DNA from: Ettlia oleoabundans | Lineage: Eukaryota > Chlorophyta > Chlorophyceae > Chlamydomonadales | Direction: 5' to 3' | Assembly (NCBI GenBank): GCA_019693395.1 | Contig: JAAMXP010002069.1 | Location: 8,013 to 36,763, forward strand | DNA length: 28,751 bases | Shown here: positions 11,201-20,244 of the stretch, piece after piece | How positions within the stretch are numbered: the first letter of the stretch is position 1 | How the letters are laid out: the number at the start of each line of letters is the position of its first letter | Notes under the pieces: generated by a model | What the model saw: only the letters and a program-made list of their open reading frames with translations | Told to the model about the DNA's origin: nothing | Database searches by the model: none | Program-made: the position numbers and the translations under genes

Positions 11201-14200
11201 CATGCTGCGTGCGCTGGCCTACAGAAGCAGGTGGCGTTGCTGGAGGAGCAGCTGAGCACAACTCGCTCTGAGCTGGACGCGAAGGCTAGCACCAGCAACA
11301 GCATGGCGCGGCGAGTAACGGAGCTGGTGCGTGATCTGGCTGACAGCCATGCACAGCTGGAAAGCAAAGAGGATGCCATAGCAGGTAAATCTGTTATCTT
11401 TGAAAAACGAATGTGGATGCACATCTTGTGTCTGGCGAGGGAGTTGTTGAGCAAGGGTGTCCTGCAATGTCATAGAACTGCTCCCCTGCACATTCCAGTG
11501 TTTATATCACCTGAACATAGCATGATGCTCATGCTGTGAAGGCCTGGAGGCGGCACTGGCACACTGTGATGAGCAGCTGCAAAGCAGCTGCAACCTGGCA
11601 GAGCAGCAGATGGCCAGCCTGCAGGAGGTAGTAGCTGCGCGCCAGGCTGATGTGCAAAGCCTAACACTCCAGCTGGAGAATTCGTGGGAGGAGCTCACGG
11701 TGGCCAAGGAGGAGGTGGGTGCACCAAACATGCTGTTGCAGAACACATGCACTGCCCGGAGTGCCTGGTGATGCTGTAGTTCCAAGCTGAGGCAGTGCCT
11801 CTGCCTTGAAAGCCGCTTTAATCATTTTTCGCAGGACGCCAACCACCAGGCCGCCATAGCCAGCTTGCAAACCAGCCTTGACGTGGCCAGCGCGGCAGCC
11901 GCCGCCAAGGACGGCGACATTGCAGAGCTGCGTGCCAGCATTGAGCACCTGGAGCAGGAGCGCAGCGCCCAAAAGGCAGCAGGGACCAAGGCAGAGGTGT
12001 TGCTGCAGAGCGCAGTCGCTGGCCTGCAGGCCCGTCTTGTGGATGCAGAGCAGGATGCTGCTGACTCTGCAGCCAAGCTGCGGCAGCTGGAGCAGCAGGC
12101 ACAGCGTGCACAGGACCACTTAGCTGATGCCCAACAGGGGCTTGCTGTGAGGACGCAGCAGCTGCAGGCACATGAGGTGGCGCTGTCGGTGCTTGAGGAG
12201 CAGGTGTCCACCTTGAAAAGGCAGTCAGCATGCCAGGCAGAGCGTGTTGCTGAGCTGGAGGTTGAGCTGGCAGAGGCCAGAAAGCTGGCAGAAGAGCGCA
12301 GTGCTGCTGTCAAAGCTGGCAGCTTGCGTGCGGATGGGATTAATGCTCGTATGGCACAGCTATCTAAGGAGCTGGCAGCAGCAATGGACACGGCAGCGCA
12401 GTATGACAGGGCAGCCCTTGATCTGGAGCAGCAGCTGTCAATTGCAGAGAACCAGCTGGCCAGCAAGGCAAGCGAGTTGGAAGCGGCAGTTGCAGCGCTT
12501 GCTGTGCGTGAGTTGGAGGCAGTTGCAGCGCAACAGCGCATGGCTCACCAAGGGAAAGAGCTGGAGGCAAAGGTAGACTGAAAACGAACGGAGGAAGTGG
12601 CAGCAGGCATGCCACGCATTTCAGCCGTGCAAAGTGGCAGCAGGCATGCCATGCATCTCGCCTGAACTTAATAATGGCAACTCATGTCAGCCAGCTGAAA
12701 CTCTGCGTTATGCGCCCTCCTGTCCTGATGCAGGATGCGCAGGTCCAGGACCTTCAGACTACGGTGGCTGCCCATCGGGAGGAGGTGGAAGACAAGGCGG
12801 CAGAGTTGGAGGCCATCTCTGCACGCATGGTGCTGCTGAGCAAGGAGCTGGACGAGCGTGGAGAAAAGCTGGATGCTTCAGAGCTCCATGTTAGAGATCT
12901 TGACGCGCAGGTGCATGGCAGCCAGCTGCTGTGCTATGCTTCACGCTTGCACCACATGGGCATAGTTGCTTTTCTTGTTACCACCGCTGGACAATGCGTT
13001 GCATGACAGGCTCTCCTCACATCTGCACCTTGCTTAACCAGCTTCTCAGCTATTCCTCATGCAGGTTGCACGCCTTACCGCTGATTCTGCGTGCAAGGAC
13101 GCAGAGCTGCAGCAGGCAGGGACGTGTATTGGTGAGTTTGAAACTGCATTGATGGAAGTCAAGCTGCAGGCTGCCGACAGCATGGACAAGCTGGAAATCA
13201 AGGCTGCTGAGCTGCACAGTGTGCAGCAGGAGCTGGCGGCTTCCACGGCCAGCATTGACAAGCTGCGAGACCAGCTGGAAGCAGCACAGGAGGATGCAGC
13301 TGCAAAGGCCTCGCAGCTGGCAAATGTTCTGGCTCAGCTGCAGGCAGCTCAGGAGTCCAGCAAGGCACATCATGCTGAGCTGGCCAGCCAACTGCAGGTG
13401 GCGCAGGCTGCTGCTATCAGCAAGCAGGAGCAGCTGGAAGCAGCTGAGCAACGGCTGGTGGCAGCCCAGGCTGCAGCTTCTGCTGCTAATGAGCGACTGG
13501 CAGAGGTGGAGGCGAAGGCCGCCGCTGTAGAGGAGAAAGTGGGGGCGGCTAAGCAGGCGTTGAAGGACTCGCAGGCAGGGACGCAGGACCTGATCAGGGA
13601 GCATCTGGCCACGCTGCGTGCCCTGCAAGATGAGGTAGGATGCATGCAAAGATTGCATTAAATGGCCACACACAACCTGAGCTTTTCAGTTGCGCAGTCT
13701 ACACAGGCAGGTAGTGTGGGAGAAATGGCCCTTACAAGGCCCTGCTGCCTTCTTCCCTGCAGGTGGTGGCCCTCAAGGCAGAAGCCGACAAGGCGCAGCG
13801 TGAGAAGCAGGTTCTGAGGGAGGTGAGCGCCAACTAGGTGCCGCCCATAACAGCAGCTCAACCACTGATGTAGTTTCATTGATCCAAGAGCTCTTGGATG
13901 CTCTTGGAGCATTCTTACCTGTGGCCAGAATCAAGCTCCGTAGCATATGTGCCTCATCACCAGTCACGCCTGCTGTGCTAGTTGTGCATGCCTGGTAGTG
14001 CAGAGCCTGTGCCAGGCCACCACTGACGCTGTAGAGCAGATGAGTTCGCTTCAGGAGTTGCGAGCGGCCCGGGATGCGGAGCTGGGTGTGCTGCGCACCC
14101 AGGTGGCCCATCTGCAGGGGCTGGGGTCTGCCAGGGAGCATGAGCTGCACGCGGCCACCACTTCCCTGGCAGGCGAGCGGGTGTGGTTTGGTGACTGCTT

Positions 14201-16081
14201 GCTGCACCATTGCAGTTACCCTTTGTACATTGAGCTTTCATGGAGCACACGTCAGTGGCGCCAGGCAGTGGCTAGTAATTTCACAGCCGACAACCACTTC
14301 TGCCGGGTTGACCTTGTGGTAAGCTGCAATGGCTTCACCCCGCTCATGCTCACCTCAGCATGCCATGCAGAGCTTGAACAGCAGATGGCAACTGTCAAAG
14401 CGCAGGCCACAAAGAGGGAGAAGGAGCTGGGGGCGGCAACCGCAGAGCTGGAGGCGGCGAGGGGCAGGCTGACCGCCAGCGAGGAGCAGGCAGCACAGCT
14501 GCACGCTGAGGGGCAACACCTGCAGGCACAGATGCGGCAGCAGCTGGAGGATGTTGAGCAGCAGAGGGACCGCCTGGCCGCTGCCATGGCACAGAGGGAT
14601 GCTGAGCTGTCTGCATTGCAGGCGGAGCGGGACTCCCTGCTGGCCGACCAGCAGCAGCTAATGCAGGCGGTGGCTGTGCAGGCAGCGGAAGCTGCCCAGA
14701 AAGCGGCTCACCATGGCAATGTGACACTTGCAGGCACCATCAACGAATCCTCGGCTGCTACTCCTGCTCCATCACAGCCGCCTCCCTCCCTTGACGTCAT
14801 CCGCATGCTGCGTGACCAAAAGGAGGCCCTCAAGGCGCAATATGAGGCCACAATTCTGGTGCTTTGAACTGAAAACAATTGTCTGGAAGTGGCGTCAGCA
14901 ACTGTTGCATCAAAGTATATTGGTCACCATTGTTCTGGCTTTGCCCTGTTTGCAAGGCGTGCGTGTTTCTTGCTAAGCAATGTCTAAAACACATCAACAA
15001 TTAAGACCGCCTGCCTGCCGGCTTGCTCTGCCGTGCACGGTTGCCTGTTTGTGTTTGCAGGACATGAAGGACCTCATGTCTCGGGAGACACAGCTGTTGC
15101 GCCGGCAGGTGGCGGGGATGCAGTGCGAGCGGGACAGGGCGCTGGCGGAGCAGTCGTTTGCGCAGGAGGAGGCGCGTGTGGCGGTGGCTAGCAGCGAACA
15201 AGCCCTGGCCGAGGCGCGTGCTGCCCAAGCGCAGCTGCAGAGCGAGCGAGACGCTGTGATGGCCAGCCTCACCAAGCTGCAGGCGGCGTACAACACAAAA
15301 GAGGCCAAGCGCAACGCTGAGGTTCAGCGGCTGAATCGGGAGGCGGAGGCTAGCAAGAGGGAGGTGGAGGCCAAGAAGCAGGAGGTCGACGCGCTGCAGT
15401 CCCAGATGGAACAGCTGACTGTGCAGCTGCAGCGCGTGAAGGCCATGCTGCAGGCCACCCGGGACCCCACTGGTGCAAGTGCAGCTTCTGATGTGCCTAA
15501 CGTGCAGCCAAGGTTGGGCGGCCAGCCATTGCAGGCCAGCAGGACAATGCAGCCGCGTTATCCCGACATGGATGGCGATGTGGTGCGGCAGCCTTCTCTG
15601 GGAAGTAGCCAGGGGGCCAGCCAGTTCAGCAATTCATCCGCACTGCTGCCACTGCAGCCAGTGCTGCTGGAGGTGCAGGCAAATGTGGCGGTGCCGCCGC
15701 TGGCGTCGCCGTCCAAGCAGCGCCCTGAGATGGAAGGTGGCTGGGGAACAGGATATGAGCGCGCTTTCTTGGTGAGATCGGGTCGGCAGAGTTAACTGCA
15801 TTACGCAAGGAGAGTGGTGGGTTTGCAAATAATCCAGCAATCTATATGGAGCATGGGGCTTGGACCAGGCTATCAATGTAGTTCCGCCACTTGCGCTGCA
15901 GGATGGTGCATTAAACAGCAGCGGGAAGCTGCACGGTGGATCCTCCCAGCAAAGTGGCACTGCTGGGTTCCTTTCCAGCCGCTGGCTGGTCAGGCACGAT
16001 GAGAACAGCAGGGGGCAAGGGCACCACCGCATGTCGACATTCAATGTGGATCGTTACTCCCGCTTTGAGGAGGGGTCTTAG
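5227..16081 (+). CDS. Kinesin-12 (PAKRP1/POK/KIF15 class) with a very long coiled-coil stalk
   Basis: 27 exons: 5227-5355, 5523-5828, 5923-6006, 6185-6370, 6535-6634, 6750-6841, 6999-7178, 7287-7386, 7524-7606, 7752-7975, 8294-8635, 8805-8931, 9110-9291, 9411-9666, 9795-9942, 10178-10545, 10696-10818, 11012-11384, 11542-11714, 11835-12572, 12734-12910, 13065-13634, 13763-13822, 14004-14172, 14371-14858, 15061-15771, 15902-16081; 2222 aa. The N-terminal motor (about 89-420) has [10 protein letters not shown]-loop GQTGSGKT (167-174), switch I NDTSSRSH (291-298) and switch II DLAGSE (327-332). Its end, [13 protein letters not shown], is typical of kinesin-12. The rest to about residue 2060 is Gln/Glu/Ala/Leu-rich heptad coiled coil, then a Ser/Gln-rich, probably disordered tail. 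Kinesin-12 proteins are plus-end motors of spindle, phragmoplast or division-plane microtubules. The length resembles plant POK1/POK2, not PAKRP1 (about 1290 aa). Exon 2 could instead start at 5559; both choices keep frame. At least three introns have GC donors (starting 6371, 8932, 10819) and probably a fourth (14173). Confidence 0.93.
10546..10695 (+). other. Stop-free 150-bp intron in the kinesin gene (possible retained intron)
   Basis: Donor GTGAGT and acceptor CTCTGCAG are good and the flanking coiled-coil exons join in phase 0. The intron is a multiple of three and has no in-frame stop, so retention would insert 50 residues and keep the frame. The inserted peptide would lack heptad character and contain Pro, Trp and Gly, so splicing out is the more likely main form. 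Confidence 0.5.
12595..12656 (+). repeat. Two direct copies of a 25-bp unit in a kinesin intron
   Basis: Copies at 12595-12619 and 12632-12656 match at 24 of 25 positions (core GGCAGCAGGCATGCCA), with a period of 37 bp. They sit in the intron 12573-12733. No function is evident. Confidence 0.8.
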
Positions 16082-16459
16082 GGTAGCTGAGTGCAGCTAG
16101 TTTTTTTTTGTGAAAGTGACAATGTGTTTGACTGGCTAGATAGGTGTTCTTGCTTTCCACAGTACCATAGAATTTATGGTTAGAGAAAAGGTGGCATGCC
16201 ATGGGGCTCCATGCCATGGGGCGGGTGACGTGGTGCATGGCCAGCTGGAATGGCTCGTAGCCGCCCAATGGAGCATCTGGCTACATGGTCACCAAAGTTG
16301 ACTGGACAGCCTGTGTCGCTTGTGATGCACACAAAAGCTGGCCACGTTCCTCCGCTTCTTTACCGCATGTTGAGCTGACTTTCGCGTGGCTTCTGTTTTT
16401 GTGACGCTTACAACTTTTACATTTACAGAAGTGTTCGCAAGCGTTCGACAGCTGCCGTT
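16082..16459. other. Region between the kinesin gene and the IQ-motif gene
   Basis: 378 bp with no convincing coding frame. It must hold the kinesin 3' UTR and the upstream region of the next plus-strand gene. A run of nine T starts near 16101 and two 13-bp direct repeats lie at 16195-16222. I found no TGTAA on the plus strand here. Confidence 0.5.
16195..16222 (+). repeat. Two tandem 13-bp repeats CATGCCATGGGGC
   Basis: Identical copies at 16195-16207 and 16210-16222 are separated by TC (period 15 bp). Each contains the palindrome CCATGG. They lie upstream of the IQ-motif gene and could be a tandem protein-binding site or a local duplication. Confidence 0.7.
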
Positions 16460-17638
16460 ATGCAGCGGGAACGTCCCGCTTTGCGTCCCATTAGGAGCAC
16501 GTTGGCTTTGGGCGGCGACTGGGCAGCCAAGTTGGACATCGCCGCAGCAAACAGCCCCATTAAGACTCGTGCGCGGCAGCCGACATCAGCGCCCCCCTCG
16601 TGTCGCTGCAGGGCGGGGCGGCAGTCGGCCAGCAGCACTGTCGCCACGTGCAAATGTTAAGCAGCCTGTAGCGATGCAACAATGACGCAATAGATGCCAG
16701 CCCGGTTGTGATTTTGGGGAGGCTGCCAGTCCACTTTAAGGTGCCTATATCCATCCCGACTGTTGCCCAAGCAAATAGCGCGCATGCCCCTGCAATAGCT
16801 GCCGCCACATACCTGCCGCTCCAGCTATTCAACGAGCGGGTGCAGCAGCAGGAGCAGCAGCAGCCTGGTCCACAGTCACAGCAGCAGAATGACAGCAGCA
16901 GCAGCAGCAGCGCCATGATAGCATGCTGGCGACAGCCTAGCGCCGTCCTGCAGCATGCCGCAGAAGAGCCTGGGCATTCCGTTGCACGTGCAACCTGGCG
17001 GCAGGCTGACTTGGTGGCTTTCCAAGAGCGGCGCGGTCAGAGGTCAGCGGCGGCCACCCTCATCCAGGCGTATGCAAGGCAAGTGAGGACAAGAGGTCAA
17101 TGTTCCAAGCTGCTACCGAGCGCTTGCCATGCATTGCTGGGTTTGTGAGCTAAGCAGGCAAGCCTGCTTGAACTGGTTGCAGAGGTGTCCTTGCCAGGCA
17201 GGAGTTGCGGCGGCGGCGAGCTGCGAGAGTGCTGATTCGGGAGCGGCAAAGGTGCATGCTGCTGGTTTGGCGTCACACCGCACATGGGCGGCGGCGCCTC
17301 CGTGACAGAGTGCTGCGTGCAGAGGCAGTCAAGGTTTGCCTGGATGCGGCTCAGATTGTACGTGAGCACGCAAAGGAGGGCTGTCGGCTGCCCACTGCCG
17401 CCTGCGCCGCCTCTGCACTGCCTGGACAGCTTGGGTGCGCGTCACGGCAGGGGTGTAACCGCAACATCCATCTCTTGCAGGCAGGGAATGCCACAGCTTG
17501 GGTCGTGGCTGCCGCCATGCAACAATGATGAAGAGACAGGCAGGAGGAACAACAAGCATGAACGAGCGCAAGGAAACACACATATCAAGCTTGATGTCAC
17601 AAAAACAGGAAAATGCGGCCCTCAATACGCCGCTTTGA
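16460..17638 (+). CDS. Small IQ-motif protein, family not recognised; exon model partly uncertain
   Basis: Phase-consistent model: exons 16460-16647, 16779-17082, 17202-17361, 17481-17638, 269 aa. The last two introns have clear signals (GTGAGG...GGCAG and GTGAGC...TCTTGCAG). The first intron is uncertain; acceptors at 16740 and 16798 are alternatives. The second exon has a Gln run and a Ser run encoded by CAG/AGC repeats, then AATLIQAYARQ, which fits the core of an IQ calmodulin-binding motif and continues over the splice into an Arg-rich helix (ELRRRRAARVLIRERQRC, then HGRRRLRDRV), perhaps a second degenerate IQ. A calmodulin- or myosin-light-chain-type partner is an inference. No other domain is seen. 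If the last intron is not removed, the frame ends instead at 17526-17528. The tail overlaps the end of PEX3 on the other strand by 17 bp. It may be lineage-specific. Confidence 0.5.
16464..16480. promoter_or_regulatory. 7+3+7 inverted repeat with an E2F-like core at the IQ gene start
   Basis: AGCGGGA and TCCCGCT flank ACG. GCGGGAA is the complement of the E2F-type core TTCCCGC. It begins four bases after the proposed start codon, so it may be coding sequence only. The link to cell-cycle control is speculative. Confidence 0.25.
16842..16912 (+). repeat. CAG/AGC trinucleotide repeats encoding Gln and Ser runs
   Basis: Interrupted CAG repeats encode a Gln-rich segment and an AGC run encodes six Ser in a row within the second exon of the IQ-motif gene. 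Such tracts vary in length and mark a disordered region. Confidence 0.8.
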
Positions 17639-19853
17639 CTCCAGCACAGAAGCAGCAGCCATACACGCGGGCTGACAGTCGTCGAACGGGCTCCAGCCTG
17701 CCCAGTGACGGCCGCAGCCCGTGCGACAGCAGCTCCCCACCAAGTGTGGCCACCAGAGGCACCATCTTTGCAAGCGGCAGTGCCTGCTGTCCCAAGCTGC
17801 TGCCCAACCGGCGGGACGCTGCTTTCAGCACCTCCCCAGCGCACACCTGCAGAGCACAAGATAGATGGCATTGGCATGGGGATGAAGGACTGCAAACTGG
17901 CTGCCAGCAAGTCACAAGCGCAAAAACACCCAGCATGTGCCAGCACATTGATATAGCAACCATTTGACAGGCTGATAAGCAGGTAGGGAGACGCAGTAGC
18001 AATCGCAACAAGGCAGCAGCACAAAGGAGCAGCTCACCCGCAGCGCTTCCTCAAAATCGGCGGCGGCAGCAACCGCTTCTGCCTCCGCTGCCAGCTGCTC
18101 CACCACGTGCCCATCCACCAGCATGGCATCTGCGCCCACCAGCACAGCACGGTCATCAGGTGCGCGAGGTGCCAGCGACTCACGGAGGCTCTCCGGGTCA
18201 GGGAGCAGAAAGCGCGCCCAACCACGGCTCCCTAGGGCTGCTGGCACACGCTCGGCAAACTCTGCTGCTATGCTGCTCATCAGCTGCTGCAGCTGTGCCA
18301 CGCTGAGCGCCTCCGCCAGCGGCACATCTGCCAGCTGCGCCGCCGCTGCGTCACGCAACACGCTCAGCAGCCGCGTGGCGCCTTGCTGCGCCAGGAACTC
18401 CGCGTATGAGAGGAAGCGTTCCTGTGAGGGTGCCGACAAGCGGGGAACATCCAGCGGCCGCTGCACGCCGCTGCACACAGGTCAAAGGGCAGGTAAAGCA
18501 GCGGGGGATAGGAGGGTGTGAGGTGGATGGGTGGGTATCCGGTGGGGTGGCGCGTGTGGTGGGGGTTGACATACACACAACCTAACGCCACCGGTAGGTC
18601 GCCCGATGAATTTGGCAAATGGCTGTGCGTAACCAGCCTGGATATTGATCTGCTACAGTTTGTGGAATGAGCAACAGCCAGTGTATGCCGACTTGGGCCC
18701 AAACCAACCCTACAGATGGCCTCAAACTTGGGCTGCCCCTGACGCTTGAAAAGGCTTTTCACATGATAACTATCTACCTTCCTTCATCACCCCAATACCT
18801 CTCCCTCACCCACCTGCCCTCCACTGCCGACTCGAGGTAGAGGTGCCTGCCCAGTATGTTGAGCTGGACTCGCACAAACAGGTCCAGCAGCGGCAGCAGC
18901 CAGGCAGCCCCCACGGCACGACTGAAGGCCGCCACTTCCAAGTCCTCCCATGCAGCAAGCTTGTCGGCTTGTGATAACGGCATGCTCCCTTCCTTGGCAC
19001 GCCTGCGGGAAGGCACCGAAGCTTGTTAGGGCAACATGTTTGCATATCATGCGGCTGTCACAGAAAGAACAACATCAAGTAACCCTATGGTGCAAACTTC
19101 CATGGCATGAACTGCAACCACCATAATAATGTCCCGCTGCAGCAATAACTGCCCTGGAGGAGCAGAGCACTATTGAAAGTGGCACAAGGTAGAATGAGGA
19201 AATCCAACTCAGCACGTGCAGGCAGCGCTCAGCAGCGGCACACCGCAACCGCTCCAGTGGCGATTCCACATCCGCTGCCGCTGTGAGCGCACGCGACAGT
19301 GCTGGCAGCAGCGACGGCAGGGTTGTGCTGTCCGCTATCTCTTGGATGCTGTCAAAGTGGTGCTGCAGGTGTGCCTCCGCATCCTGCAGCCATTACATAA
19401 ACACAAGTTTTACTGGTGGGCGTTGAGAGTGTCGCTGGCATGTGTCGTATAGTGGCAAAACAGCTGATTAGAAAGCTTGATTTACGCGATGTGGGGGAAG
19501 GAATCGATGGTACAGCTGGCTTGGCTTGGAGCACTACCCGCCCCAAAGGCCCCACACCCAGCTGATGACACCAGCGCTACCTGAAAATACACAGTTGGGC
19601 AAGCATGCCTTATGGAAACTGCACACATTGACTGCAAACCCACCAGCTGGGTGGCGTTGGTGCCGCCCCGTGGGTCCAGCAGGACGCCAGCATCCCTGCG
19701 CGAGCGAGAACCGGAGCCAGAGGGCCCCGCGTCCTCGGCCCCAGGCTTGACATGTTCCATATACCACCACTTATAGACTGCATAAGCTGCTGCAGTGCCT
19801 GCTGCACCAGCTGCTGCCAGGCTTGTAATGCGGCGCCGGTTCCTGCAGGCCAT
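17622..19853 (-). CDS. PEX3: Peroxin 3, peroxisomal membrane biogenesis protein
   Basis: Five exons on the minus strand: 19644-19853, 19244-19383, 18814-19002, 18038-18470, 17622-17846; all GT-AG and in phase, 398 aa (family about 370-390). PEX3 is the membrane anchor that docks PEX19 carrying newly made peroxisomal membrane proteins. The N-terminus has basic residues followed by a membrane segment (about 9-31). Then come HFDSIQEIADSTTLPSLLPAL, the conserved Leu-rich block after the anchor, and LAAWEDLEVAAFSR with RVQLNILGRHLYLESA, the strongest PEX3 signature. Near the end LPLAKMVPLV (347-356) matches the C-terminal LPLAKIIPIV of animal PEX3. ATG 19853 is chosen because it directly precedes the basic/membrane anchor. 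The gene diverges from the DUF gene and converges on the IQ-motif gene. Confidence 0.94.
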
Positions 19854-20244
19854 GGGAAGAACGGCGGCAGCAACGGTGGTGCAGCGCAAGGTCAGGGGGC
19901 CGCAACTACAGGCGGCAGGGCCACCAATGGCTGTTTGACCTACCTCCGCCAACTTTCAATCATTTGAGCTGGATTAGACACCGCTCGTAAACGCGAGTTG
20001 CTCAACTTGACATGGAGCACCGGGCTGAGGTTTGATAAACGGCTGGCACCTTAGTTTAAGGGATAATAACAGGCTTCGGAGGGTGTCGAGCGCACCACGA
20101 CTGGCAAAGCCCTCGGTGAGTTGTGCCATGTCACCCCAAGTCGGCATTATTTGCGCACACATGTGCTCTTGTTGATGATATCCTTAAATCACGTTTCACA
20201 ATTGCCTATGGTAATTTCTGGCTGCTTGGAGGGGCGCCCGGGTC
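19854..20244. promoter_or_regulatory. Shared upstream region of divergent PEX3 and DUF genes
   Basis: 391 bp between the two start codons, without a coding frame I can support. A CCAAT element lies at 19924-19928 (plus strand), about 70 bp upstream of the PEX3 start. No TATA box is evident. Nothing else stands out. Confidence 0.45.

Noticed and set aside
11822..12541. 239-codon minus-strand frame rich in Ser, Ala and Cys
   Set aside because: It is the antisense shadow of a long coiled-coil exon of the kinesin. CAG, GCA and CTG codons read as Ser/Ala/Cys/Leu-like codons on the other strand.
17329..18024. 231-codon minus-strand frame across the end of PEX3
   Set aside because: The PEX3 frame here ends with LPLAKMVPLV and splices cleanly to the upstream exon. 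The longer frame is an out-of-phase shadow that crosses an intron.
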